Source: CAZOVB01 sp046541415 (lineage in GTDB: Bacteria > Planctomycetota > Phycisphaerae > SM23-33). From it: DNA of 64,000 bases. The number at the start of each line of letters is the position of its first letter. Position 1 is the stretch's first letter. Under the pieces are notes generated by a model. It did not search any database. It was not told the DNA's origin and was given only the letters and a program-made list of their open reading frames with translations. Positions 17,798 through 26,117 of this stretch are shown here, piece by piece. A program made the position numbers and the translations under genes. The stretch is from the NCBI GenBank assembly GCA_046541415.1, contig JBKHDI010000008.1, positions 1 through 64,000 on the forward strand. Reading direction: 5' to 3'.

Positions 17798-18625
17798 TTA
17801 CAGGCCCTTCAGTTCGTCGGCGGCCTTGCGGACGATCTTGCGGTTGATTTTGCCGGTCTGGTAGATGAACCCCGCCAGCAGGACCTTGTCGCCGATGGCG
17901 TTGACCAGCCGGGGCGTTCCCTGCGAGAAGCGGAACACCTCGCGATAGGCCCCGCGGTCGAACTTGACCATGTTGGGCCCGCGGTCTTCGGTGTTGCCCG
18001 CAACGGCCAGGCGGTGGCGGATGTATTCCTCGGTGTCGCTTTCGGACATCGTATCGATGTGGTACCGCACGGTGATCCGCTGGGACAACTGGCGGAACTC
18101 GCGGGTTCCCAGCGTCTCGTTCAGTTCGGGCTGGCCGACCAGGACGATCTGCAGCAGCTTCTCGGTCTTGGTTTCCAGGTTGCTCAGCAGGCGACACATC
18201 TCCAGGGTCTTGGGGGGGATGTCCTGGGCTTCGTCGATCAGCAGCACGGCGGTTTCGTCGTTGTGCTTGCAGTCCAGCAGGAACTTGTTGATCGCCCGCA
18301 GCAGCGACAGGCGGTCCTGGCGGCGCGAGCTGATGCCGAACTCCTCGACGATGCACCGGAGCATCTGCACCTCGGTCAACACGGGGTTGAGCACCATCGC
18401 CGTGTGCATCTTGCGGTCGTTGTCCAGTTCGTCCATCAGGTGGCGCAGGAGGGTGGTCTTGCCCGTCCCGACCTCGCCTGTCAGGCAGATGAATCCCTTT
18501 TTCTGCTGGATTCCGTACATCAGGTGGTTCAGGGCTTCCTGGTGCTGGACCGTCAGGTAGAGATACCTCGGATCGGGCGTCAGGCGGAACGGTTCATCCT
18601 TCAGCTGGTAGAATTCCACGTACAT
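17798..18625 (-). CDS. ExeA/GspA-like AAA ATPase
   Basis: A 275-residue protein beginning MYVEFYQLKDEPFRLTPDP, the characteristic start of ExeA-family ATPases. Walker A is GEVGTGKTT and Walker B is AVLLIDEAQDIP. Sensor-like NLETKTEKLLQIVLVGQPEL follows, and the end has RLVNAIGDKVLLAGFI. In type II secretion ExeA uses ATP to help secretin assembly with ExeB. This version stops after the AAA module and lacks the C-terminal peptidoglycan-binding part, so wall binding may reside in the GspB-like partner. Ribosome site AAGGAAG is 8 bases before the ATG. First gene of the pair. Confidence 0.87.
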   Translation of the reverse strand: MYVEFYQLKDEPFRLTPDPRYLYLTVQHQEALNHLMYGIQQKKGFICLTGEVGTGKTTLLRHLMDELDNDRKMHTAMVLNPVLTEVQMLRCIVEEFGISSRRQDRLSLLRAINKFLLDCKHNDETAVLLIDEAQDIPPKTLEMCRLLSNLETKTEKLLQIVLVGQPELNETLGTREFRQLSQRITVRYHIDTMSESDTEEYIRHRLAVAGNTEDRGPNMVKFDRGAYREVFRFSQGTPRLVNAIGDKVLLAGFIYQTGKINRKIVRKAADELKGL

Positions 18626-18789
18626 GATTTCAACTTCCTTGTGCAGCAGGAGGGACGTTGGCCCGGGCTCTGGGCGGCAGAGGCAACTTGCCGGCCGGGC
18701 TGCTGATCATTGTCGTCGCATCGCCCGATCCGATGAGAATTTTCGGGTAGATTCGTAAAGCACCCACCAAAATGAGTCGATCCACTCCC

Positions 18790-18818
18790 TTGTAGGGACA
18801 CGATCGGTCCGCTAAGAT
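18790..18818 (+). promoter_or_regulatory. Sigma70-type promoter for the small membrane protein at 18904
   Basis: TTGTAG (18790-18795) and TAAGAT (18813-18818) are 17 bases apart. A start near 18826 gives a leader of about 78 bases. This is the only promoter-like pair I find in the 278-base divergent gap. Confidence 0.5.
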
Positions 18819-18903
18819 ACTGTCATTGGATGAGGGATTCTCCATATGTACGGCAGGGCCGCCGCACGTTCGACGCTGACCTGCCGTGTCCGGAGGCGAC
18901 TTT

Positions 18904-19182
18904 TTGATCCGCAAGACAATCTATCTTCTATTGGGCTCGGCGATCTTCCTGGGCGGCTACGAGTTAGGCCGACAGCCTGGAAGCCCTGATATCATTGCGC
19001 ATGTCCAGACCGGCGCGCAGGGCCTCTACGCCGCCGGCCAGGCCACCGTCGGGGCGATCGAGTCGGCCGCCAGGACCTTCGGCTTTGTCTCTGAGACCGA
19101 GGAAACCAAGCAGGCCGAGGCTGCCTCCGAAGACTCCAAGACCGCAGCAGAACCGACAGCCAGCTTGTTTGAATCTCGCTGA
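18904..19182 (+). CDS. Small membrane-anchored hypothetical protein
   Basis: About 92 residues with one N-terminal hydrophobic segment (IYLLLGSAIFLGGYEL) and a hydrophilic Glu/Ala/Lys-rich tail (ETEETKQAEAASEDSKTAAE). No family recognised. I prefer the TTG at 18904 because a GGAGG (18892-18896) lies 7 bases before it; a GTG at 18886 in the same frame would put that site inside the gene. Residues 40-60 (GLYAAGQATVGAIESAART) look like an amphipathic helix. It has its own promoter and is closed by a strong terminator, so it is a single-gene unit. Confidence 0.6.
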   Translation: MIRKTIYLLLGSAIFLGGYELGRQPGSPDIIAHVQTGAQGLYAAGQATVGAIESAARTFGFVSETEETKQAEAASEDSKTAAEPTASLFESR

Positions 19183-19206
19183 GAAGCCGAGAAAACCAAA
19201 AAAAAC

Positions 19207-19252
19207 CAGCCGGCCCGGATGGGACTCCACCCTCCGGGCCGGCTGTTTTTTC
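19207..19252. terminator. Strong Rho-independent terminator
   Basis: Perfect 13-base arms CAGCCGGCCCGGA (19207-19219) and TCCGGGCCGGCTG (19233-19245) are followed by seven T. The left flank is A-rich, so it can also stop minus-strand transcription from the remnant and truB side. Confidence 0.88.
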
Positions 19253-19270
19253 TCGCCCACAGGCAGGGGG

Positions 19271-19500
19271 TTATCTCTGCGGCGGATGGGCCGACTTGAC
19301 CACCGCCCCGTGCTCGCTGCTGAGAACGAGGATCGAGAATTCCCGAACCCCCGCCAGCCTGTCGTTGCTGACCGTCGCGTAGTCGAACCGTCCCCGCAGG
19401 TCGGTGTAGCCGTCTTTGTAGAAGGCAACCGTGCCCCGTTCATCGCGGCCGTAAACCTTGACATAAACCTTCGGCAGGGCCAGCGCAAACCCTTTGACCC
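19271..19500 (-). pseudogene. Orphan C-terminal remnant of a larger protein
   Basis: On the minus strand about 75 codons end at a TAA (19271). They read like a real protein end: ALPKVYVKVYGRDERG, then FYKDGYTDLRGRFDYATVS and LVLSSEHGAVVKSAHPP. From memory this block resembles the extreme C terminus of large bacterial surface/periplasmic proteins (FYKDGYTDLRGRFDY is distinctive). Upstream of about 19500 the frame stays open but loses any protein character, and there is no start codon or ribosome site. I therefore read it as the tail of a deleted gene, not a small gene. Family identity needs a search. Confidence 0.55.
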
Positions 19501-19660
19501 CACAATTTTGGAATATATCCGAAATCCGGGCCGGATGCGCGGAATTTCCCCTGCCCCGCCTGGGCCGATTCGCCTTGGTGGCAGGTGGATCGTAGACTTC
19601 CCCTGCGGCCCGGGGAGAATCCCCGGCGGCTGCGTTCATCGACACCGGAGACCAGCGACC

Positions 19661-19897
19661 ATGAGCATACCCGCCGTGCAATCGGGATCTGCGATGCAGA
19701 TCGGCCTGGAGGGCTATCGCCGCGCGACGCGTCGGATGGACGCCTCGGCTGCGCGGATCGCCTCGCCGTCGCGAGACCTGATGGACCCGGCAGCGATGGT
19801 GGAGATGAAGATGGCCGAGACGCAGGGCAAGGCGTCCCTGGCCGTGGTGCGAACCGCCGGGCGAATGCAGGACTGCCTGCTGGACATCCTGGCCTGA
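19661..19897 (+). CDS. Small protein resembling the YjfB-type motility family
   Basis: A 78-residue protein starting at ATG 19661 with GGAG about 11 bases before. The N-terminal half (SGSAMQIGLEGYRRATRRMD) looks like the short amphipathic start of flagellar rod or hook-type proteins. The C-terminal half (VEMKMAETQGKASLAVVRTA, then MQDCLLDILA) resembles the small YjfB-like putative motility family in spacing of Met, Gln, Ala and Leu. That assignment is by eye only. It is closed by its own terminator. No flagellar genes are near. Confidence 0.5.
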   Translation: MSIPAVQSGSAMQIGLEGYRRATRRMDASAARIASPSRDLMDPAAMVEMKMAETQGKASLAVVRTAGRMQDCLLDILA

Positions 19898-19926
19898 AAC
19901 CGCCGGCATCGAGGGAACCGGTGACC

Positions 19927-19954
19927 AGCCCGCCCGATAAAGGCGGGCTTTTTT
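19927..19954 (+). terminator. Rho-independent terminator
   Basis: AGCCCGCC (19927-19934) pairs with GGCGGGCT (19942-19949) around a seven-base loop, followed by a run of six T. It ends the small gene at 19661. Its T-run touches the truB stop codon on the other strand. Confidence 0.85.
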
Positions 19955-20823
19955 CATCCCGGCGGGGGGATGAAGACCCGCCAGGGGCGGCAGGTGGTCC
20001 GATCGGGCTGGACTCTGACAAGGGCGACCAGCTTGCCCTCGAACGCCGCCGCGGCCAGGTCGTTCTCGATGGGCTTCTCCGTGCGGAACTGCAACCCACC
20101 GGCGATGCGCTTGAGCTGGTGTTCCATCACGTCGATGCGAGGCAGGTCTTCGACGGCCCGGATCGGGTCGACCAGGTCCGCCTCGATGTCCAGGTCGTCC
20201 GGGTAGCAGCCCTGGTCGATGGCGAAGGGCCCCACGGCCGTGCGGGTCAGGGCCGAGCAATACCCGTGCGTTCCTACCGCCGCGGCCAGGTCGCGGGCCA
20301 GCGACCGGATGTACGTGCCCGTCGAGCAGTCCACCTCGATTCCCAGCCGCGGGTAATCGTAGTCGAGGATCTCGATGCGGTGGATGGTTACGACGCGCGA
20401 GGGGATCTCCACGGGCTGTCCCTGGCGGGCCAGTTGGTAAGCGCGTTGGCCGTCGATGTAGACGGCCGAGTGGGCAGGGGGGATCTGCTCGATCCGGCCG
20501 GTGAACTGCGCCATCGCTGCCTCGATCGCCTCCGGCGTCGGTTGCGGATCGTCGGGGCAGGTGGTGATTTCGCCCTCGGTGTCATCGGTTGTGCTGGAAG
20601 CGCCCAAGGTGATCTCGGCCCGGTAGGTCTTGGGCATGAGGTGGATGCGCTCGCTTAAGCGCGTGGCGGGCCCGACCGCGACGATCATCACCCCGCCGGC
20701 AAAGGGATCGAGCGTTCCGGTATGGCCCACCTTGGCCCGCCGCTGGATCATGTGGCGGACGCGGTAGACCATGTCGTGGCTGCTGGGGCCCGGGGGCTTG
20801 TTGATAATATAGAAACCGAACAT
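19954..20823 (-). CDS. truB: tRNA pseudouridine(55) synthase TruB
   Basis: TruB makes pseudouridine 55 in the T arm of tRNAs. The 289-residue product begins FYIINKPPGPSSHDMV, has the catalytic GHTGTLDPFAGG motif (Asp39), KTYRAEITLG and, near residue 165, the GTYIRSLARDLA motif of the PUA-less core. Length and motif order are normal for the family. The ATG at 20823 has no strong ribosome site. It is monocistronic as far as can be seen; the usual partners rbfA and infB are not adjacent. Confidence 0.93.
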   Translation of the reverse strand: MFGFYIINKPPGPSSHDMVYRVRHMIQRRAKVGHTGTLDPFAGGVMIVAVGPATRLSERIHLMPKTYRAEITLGASSTTDDTEGEITTCPDDPQPTPEAIEAAMAQFTGRIEQIPPAHSAVYIDGQRAYQLARQGQPVEIPSRVVTIHRIEILDYDYPRLGIEVDCSTGTYIRSLARDLAAAVGTHGYCSALTRTAVGPFAIDQGCYPDDLDIEADLVDPIRAVEDLPRIDVMEHQLKRIAGGLQFRTEKPIENDLAAAAFEGKLVALVRVQPDRTTCRPWRVFIPPPG

Positions 20824-21026
20824 CGTCGCGAAAGCCTACCCGCACCACCGCCGGGATGCAACAGGCCGCGCTGCAAGCGGGGCCGCGGGGGCCCGGGCAG
20901 CAGAATTTTCCGGAAACTCAGAAATAGTCGCCCCGTCCCTGCGACCGTCGTACCAGAGCCCGGTGGTGTTGCCGGGCCCAAGCCAAGCAACCCATGTGTA
21001 AAGGATTGATCCCAAGGAGCGATCCC

Positions 21027-21851
21027 ATGATCCGCAGAACATTCAAGTATGGAACCATCGCAGCGATTGCCCTGGTTGTCACCGGGACGTTCCTGTTCGG
21101 CCGAGATGCCTACAGCTACGCCAAGTCGGCGGTAAACGGCTGGCGGACGTCGGTCAAGGACTCCGTGCCGGTCGAATTCGAACTGACCCGCGCCCAGGAG
21201 ATGCTCGACGAGATCCTGCCGGAGATGCAGGCCAACATCCGCACCATCGCCACCGAAGAGGTCGAGCTGGCCGCCCTGAGAAAGGACATCCAGCGGACCG
21301 AGGATTCCCTGGCCGACCAGCAGAAGAAGATCACCCGCCTGACGGGCCTGCTGGAATCCGACCAGGTCTACTTCAGTTTCGGCGACAACCGCTACAGCCG
21401 CGAAGATCTGAACCGGGACCTGGTCAACCGCTTCGAGCGGTACAAAGAGGCTGAGATGATCCTGGAGGGCAAGAAGCAACTGCTCGTCCAGCGGCAGCGC
21501 AGCCTGCAGGCGGCGATCGAGATGCTCGACCAGGCCCGCCACAAAAAGGCGCTGCTGGAACAGCAGATTGCCGCCCTGGAGGGCCGACACCGCCTGATCA
21601 AGGCCTCGCAGTCCAACAGCAACCTCGACGTGGACAACTCCAAGCTGGCCCGGACCGAAAAGCTGCTGGGCGATATCAAGAAGCGCCTGGACGTGGCCGA
21701 ACGCGTGATGGCCTACGAGGGCCACTTCGTCGAGCCGATCCAGATGGACGTGGTCGACGAGCAGGAGCTGATCGGCGAAGTGCAGCGGTACTTCGGGGGC
21801 CGGCCCGCGCTGACGGCGGCCGAGACCGACACCGGCGTCATCGAAGAGTAA
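21027..21851 (+). CDS. Membrane-anchored coiled-coil protein, probably phylum-specific
   Basis: A 274-residue protein with an N-terminal membrane segment (TIAAIALVVTGTFLFG), then VKDSVPVEFELTRAQEML and a long coiled coil (about 55-230) rich in Glu/Arg/Gln/Leu. The segment YFSFGDNRYSREDLNRDLV interrupts the coil near 110-130. Proteins with this VPVEFEL...coil layout are familiar in Planctomycetes, but their role is unknown; that statement is from memory. AAGGAGC ends 6 bases before the ATG at 21027. It precedes the FHA-like and kinase genes by 200 bases, in which TATACT (22014-22019) could be the -10 of the next operon. Confidence 0.72.
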   Translation: MIRRTFKYGTIAAIALVVTGTFLFGRDAYSYAKSAVNGWRTSVKDSVPVEFELTRAQEMLDEILPEMQANIRTIATEEVELAALRKDIQRTEDSLADQQKKITRLTGLLESDQVYFSFGDNRYSREDLNRDLVNRFERYKEAEMILEGKKQLLVQRQRSLQAAIEMLDQARHKKALLEQQIAALEGRHRLIKASQSNSNLDVDNSKLARTEKLLGDIKKRLDVAERVMAYEGHFVEPIQMDVVDEQELIGEVQRYFGGRPALTAAETDTGVIEE

Positions 21852-22051
21852 ACAGCCCGCCCGGGCCAGGCCGCAGACAGATCGCGTCGCACCGTTGCGG
21901 GGGCACGCCCGGCAGAGACCCTGCCGCAGCGCGTCAAGGGCATCGGTCGGCGGGGCAGAGTCTGCGGCCGGTCCGGGCATAAATCAATCATGTCTGAGCC
22001 GGTTGCGGGAAGGTATACTGACCAGCGGTAAGATTCACTCGGGGTCTGTCC

Positions 22052-23596
22052 ATGCGATTTCTGCAAATCCGACAAGCTGAACTGGCCCTGGCGGCCGGAC
22101 GCCTGGAAGAGGCACACCGGCTGCTGGGCGACGAGCAGGTCCGCTCGCACCGCGCAGGCCAGGAACTGCTCGACAAACTCATCGCCGCCCTGGCCGATCG
22201 GGCCCGGACGCACCTGGCCGCCGGGCGGATCTCCCGCGCCTTGTCCGATTGCGTGCAGGCAGAATCCCTCGGCGGGGCCCAGGAAGAAATCGCCGATCTG
22301 AAGAGGCGCATCGAATCGGCCGCCGTCAAGCAGAACCAGCAGGCCGGCCAGGCCGCCGAAGCGACAGCCCGGGCCCAAAGACACCTCCACGCCGGGCAGG
22401 TCAGCCTGGCAGAGAACCTCCTGGCCGATACCGACGACCCCCACGCCTCGCTGGCCCGAAAGGACATTGCCTCCCGTCGCCAGGCCGCTGCCAACGCCTG
22501 CCAGAAGGCCCGCTCGGCCATGCAACGCGACGATCTGTCCTCGGCATGCAAGGTACTGTCTCTGGCTGTCGAACTGCACCCCTCGGCCGATTGCGTCACC
22601 GAGCTGACCGACAAACTGCTGACGAAGATCTCCCGGAAGATCCAGCGGGCCATCGCGGCCGGACGCCTCGACCGGCTGGAGATGCTGCTGGATTTGGCCG
22701 GGCCGATCGGCAGCGGCCGTGACGGGCTGGCCGACGCGACCTCGCTGCTGCAGCAGTGTCGTCTCGCTGCCCGCTGGGCAGAGCGAAGCCAGTTCCGCCG
22801 CGCCGCCCAGGCCCTGCAATTGGCCGCCCAGTTGGCTCCTGAGGCCAAATGGCTCAAGATCGCCGTCGACAACGCCCGCAACGCCGCCGATGCAGCCGAC
22901 CAGATCCAGGCCGGACCCATCGGTCTGCTCGATCCGGACAGCCCCGTCGGCGCCGAGACCCCGGCCGCGACGCCGGCGCAGAGCCCTGCCTCGGCTGGGG
23001 CCGCCGAAACCCTGCCCAGGCAATTCGTCCTGCAGGTCGACTCGGCCGGGTCGTTCGTCGTCGCTCGCGGCGACGAGGTCAGCATCGGGCCTCTGAGCAG
23101 TTCAGCCCGCCCCGACGTGGGCCTGATGGCCGATGCATCCCTGCCGACGATCCGCCTGACCCGCAGCGAAGGCGACTACCTCCTGCGGGCGGAGAGGCCC
23201 GTTGCAGTCAACGACCGGGGCATGACCCGGAAGGTCCTGGCCGACGGCGACCGGATCGCGCTGTCGCCGCGTTGCGTGCTGCGGTTCCGCCTGCCGAACG
23301 CGGCCTCCAGCACGGCCGTGCTGGACGTGGTCAGCGGACGCCTTCCCGCCGCCGGGGCCCGGACGATCATCCTGGCCGATCGCGAGATCCTGCTGGGTCC
23401 GGGCAAGCGGAACCATGTACCGGCCCCGGGGCTGGACGGCCAGGCGGCGCTGGTCCTGCGGGACGGCAAACTGACCTGCCGCAGCGAACAACCGTTGCGC
23501 GTGGGCGACAAACTTCTCGGAGACAAACACCCCATTGCCCTCGAAGCAGCCGTCCGGCTCGGACCGATCGGCTGGGTGGCTACGAGGTTAGGCTGA
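22052..23596 (+). CDS. TPR-like/FHA-like protein upstream of Ser/Thr kinase
   Basis: A 514-residue soluble protein. Residues 1-310 are helical pairs with the small/large pattern of TPR repeats (LAAGRLEEAHRLLGD, HLAAGRISRALSDCVQAESL). The last 190 residues appear to be two beta modules of FHA type: the first around VSIGPLSSSARPDVGLMAD, the second around ILLGPGKRNHVPAPGLDG. FHA domains bind phosphothreonine, which fits the kinase gene starting one base after its stop. The canonical GR..S..H pattern is degraded, so phosphopeptide binding is uncertain. A weak promoter (TATACT, 22014-22019) lies just upstream; the ribosome site is poor. Confidence 0.68.
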   Translation: MRFLQIRQAELALAAGRLEEAHRLLGDEQVRSHRAGQELLDKLIAALADRARTHLAAGRISRALSDCVQAESLGGAQEEIADLKRRIESAAVKQNQQAGQAAEATARAQRHLHAGQVSLAENLLADTDDPHASLARKDIASRRQAAANACQKARSAMQRDDLSSACKVLSLAVELHPSADCVTELTDKLLTKISRKIQRAIAAGRLDRLEMLLDLAGPIGSGRDGLADATSLLQQCRLAARWAERSQFRRAAQALQLAAQLAPEAKWLKIAVDNARNAADAADQIQAGPIGLLDPDSPVGAETPAATPAQSPASAGAAETLPRQFVLQVDSAGSFVVARGDEVSIGPLSSSARPDVGLMADASLPTIRLTRSEGDYLLRAERPVAVNDRGMTRKVLADGDRIALSPRCVLRFRLPNAASSTAVLDVVSGRLPAAGARTIILADREILLGPGKRNHVPAPGLDGQAALVLRDGKLTCRSEQPLRVGDKLLGDKHPIALEAAVRLGPIGWVATRLG

Positions 23597-23597
23597 C

Positions 23598-26117
23598 ATG
23601 GCAGAGACACCGGACATCCCGCAACCCAAAGATGCAGACGCGCCCGAGGCTCCCGCCCAGGCGGGCTTCGCCTATCGCTACGGCGATAAGCCCCTGGAAG
23701 GCTACACCGTCCAGCGTGCCCTGGGCAGGGGGGGCTTCGGCGAGGTCTACTACGCCCTCTCCGATGCCGGCAGGGAGGTGGCCCTGAAAGCCATCCAGGG
23801 CTACGAGCAGATCGAGTTGCGCGGCGTGGGCCAGTGCATGAACCTCAAGAGCCCGCACCTGGTGACCATCTTCGATGTCCGCTACAACCGCCAGCAGAAG
23901 CCCTTCGTACTCATGGAATACGTGGCCGGGCCTTCCCTGCGCGACCTGATCGACAACGAGCCGGAGGGCATCGGCACGCAGAAGGCCGCCTACTTCCTCC
24001 AGGAAATCGCCAAGGGACTGACCTTCCTGCACGACTGCGGGATCGTCCATCGCGACCTGAAACCGGGCAACATCTTCTGGGAGGACGGCTACGTCAAGAT
24101 CGGCGATTACGGGCTCAGCAAAGCCATCGCCGCCAGCATGCACTCCCAGCAGACCATGACCGTCGGGACCGTCCACTACATGGCCCCGGAAATCGGCAAG
24201 GGCTGCTACGACCGCAGCATCGACATCTACGCGCTGGGTGCGGTGGCCTACGAGATGCTCACCGGCCGACCGCCCTACGAAGGCGACAGCCTCGGCGAAG
24301 TGCTGATGAAGCACATCTCCTCCAAGCCGGACATGCACAAGATCCCCGAGCCCTTCCGCTCGGCAATCAGCAAGGCCCTGGAAAAGGACCCCGCCGCCCG
24401 GTTCGCCACGGTCCAGGAGTTTGTCGAGGCGATCTTCGAGCCCGGCCACGTGCGCAACAGCGTCTCGCTCTTCTCGCCCAACGAGCTTTCCATGGTGGCA
24501 GGGCGGACGGCGCGGGCCATCCGTTCAGGCAAGGGCCCTGGCGGGTCCAGCGCGACAACCGGAATTCCCCAGCCTCCGCGAGGCGGGGGCGCCTCGGCCC
24601 GCGCCCACCTCCAGCCGGATCGCCCGAACATGCCCCCGCCCGTCCAGCGGTTCGGCAACTCCGGCGGGTCGACGGAATCCGCCTCGACGCCCCAGGCCCA
24701 GCCGGTTATAGACGTCGACTCCTTGTCACGCTGGCAGAGGATGCTGCTGGCCGCGGTGTCGATTACGCTGTTCTCGGTGGCCGGGGGAACGCTCAGTCAC
24801 CGGGGGCTGGTCGGGGACGGGGCCTTTCTGCCGCTGATCGACGCGGTGGGCCTGGCTGCGATGATGCTGCTTGGGGCGACAGGGGGGATCTGGCTGGCCT
24901 GGCGATTCCTGCGGGTCAGCCCGGAAGAAAAACAGGTCTTCCGCATCGCCTACGGCGGTCTGGCGGCGCTGGGATTGACAGCCCTGGCCTACGGAACCAT
25001 GCCCCACAGCTGGCTGAGGGGGGCGCAGTTCGAGTTCGGCGGGACGCTGGCGGCCTGCGCGATCGCCCTGTTTGTTGTCGACTGGCAGAAGGTTCTCGCC
25101 CCGCGCCGCAAAGAACGCGTGGACCTGGGCCAGGCTTTCGGGGGGGCCCTGGTGGGGATGGTGCTGGCCTTCATTTTCGGCGGTTCGGCCTGGCTGTCGA
25201 TCGCGATCCTGGCAGGGTCTGTCACGGCTGGGCAGCTGCTGCTGCCGAAGTACCCCCGTAAACCGGGCACCAAGCCCTGGACACCGGCCAGGCCGCATCG
25301 GCCCGAGCCGCGGGCCCAAGACCCATCGAGCCCGGTCAGCCCCTACAGTCGGGTCGTTGCAATGGGCATGACATTCCTGATTTTTGCAGGTCTGGGCGGA
25401 ATTCAGAGGTTGTACGTGGGCAAGACGGTTTCCGGCCTGCTGTACCTGTTTACATTTGGCTTCTTCGGCGTCGGTCAACTGCTGGACCTGATTGCCATCT
25501 CGGCCGGACGGTTCACCGACCACCGGGGTCGGGCCCTGCGAAGCCGGGGCGATCAGCCCGTGGCCATGGACTCTCGCGTCGGGGGCAACCATCCCGACGC
25601 CCTCGGCCGCCTGCTGGGCTCGCTGCTGGTCGCGGGGATCCTGCTGGCCGGGCTGGCCCTGGGCCTGGCCGTGGCGGTCGACCTGCCTGCCGTCATCGAA
25701 TCAGGGATGTTCGGCGCAGATACTGTCCGGGCCCTGGAAACACTTTTCGGCGGCCCCGAATGGATCGGCGCGATGCGATCGCTGCTGGAGCTGGGCATGC
25801 TGGTGGCCATGCTGGCCGGGGGCCTGGGCCTGATCGTCATGCGACGCAGGCAGGGGGCCGGCGCGATGGGGCGGGTGATTCCCGGTATCGGGGCGTTGAT
25901 CCTCGCTGCCCACGCAGCCCGCAGCGGCCTGTCGCAGATCCGATGGCAACTGGTCAGCCAGGCAGCCTGGACCGGCAAGGTCGGCCAGGCGATCGGCCTG
26001 GCCACCGGCGACGTCCAGGGTCCGTTGATCCTCCTGACGGTCATACTGATCGTCATCTCCGTGATGTTCCTGGCCTGGTCGCCGCGACGCTCCGTGTCCG
26101 GCAGGGAGGCAGCTTGA
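23598..26117 (+). CDS. Membrane Ser/Thr protein kinase with TM2-type domain
   Basis: An 839-residue protein. The kinase domain (about 36-285) is complete: P-loop LGRGGFGEVY (42-51), Lys64 in VALK, HRDLKPGN with catalytic Asp153, metal motif DYG (170-172, Tyr instead of Phe), GTVHYMAPE and the DIYALGAVAYEMLTG helix. A Pro/Gly-rich linker follows (about 305-370), then about five TM helices, a TM2-like pair (GGIQRLYVGKTVSGLLYLF near 595-640) and more helices to the end. The kinase should face the cytoplasm. It sits between the FHA-like gene (one-base gap) and a membrane protein (four-base overlap), with an ECF sigma factor gene downstream, a pairing typical of this phylum. Confidence 0.93.
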   Translation: MAETPDIPQPKDADAPEAPAQAGFAYRYGDKPLEGYTVQRALGRGGFGEVYYALSDAGREVALKAIQGYEQIELRGVGQCMNLKSPHLVTIFDVRYNRQQKPFVLMEYVAGPSLRDLIDNEPEGIGTQKAAYFLQEIAKGLTFLHDCGIVHRDLKPGNIFWEDGYVKIGDYGLSKAIAASMHSQQTMTVGTVHYMAPEIGKGCYDRSIDIYALGAVAYEMLTGRPPYEGDSLGEVLMKHISSKPDMHKIPEPFRSAISKALEKDPAARFATVQEFVEAIFEPGHVRNSVSLFSPNELSMVAGRTARAIRSGKGPGGSSATTGIPQPPRGGGASARAHLQPDRPNMPPPVQRFGNSGGSTESASTPQAQPVIDVDSLSRWQRMLLAAVSITLFSVAGGTLSHRGLVGDGAFLPLIDAVGLAAMMLLGATGGIWLAWRFLRVSPEEKQVFRIAYGGLAALGLTALAYGTMPHSWLRGAQFEFGGTLAACAIALFVVDWQKVLAPRRKERVDLGQAFGGALVGMVLAFIFGGSAWLSIAILAGSVTAGQLLLPKYPRKPGTKPWTPARPHRPEPRAQDPSSPVSPYSRVVAMGMTFLIFAGLGGIQRLYVGKTVSGLLYLFTFGFFGVGQLLDLIAISAGRFTDHRGRALRSRGDQPVAMDSRVGGNHPDALGRLLGSLLVAGILLAGLALGLAVAVDLPAVIESGMFGADTVRALETLFGGPEWIGAMRSLLELGMLVAMLAGGLGLIVMRRRQGAGAMGRVIPGIGALILAAHAARSGLSQIRWQLVSQAAWTGKVGQAIGLATGDVQGPLILLTVILIVISVMFLAWSPRRSVSGREAA

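Noticed and set aside
19440..20260. Long minus frames across the truB end and the remnant
   Set aside because: Only the last 75 codons to 19271 have protein character. The upstream part is a shadow of truB and of the small gene at 19661.
21852..22051. Possible small RNA or riboswitch before the FHA-like gene
   Set aside because: Only GC-rich imperfect repeats are present, with no stable conserved-looking fold or terminator. A lone TATACT suggests just a weak promoter.
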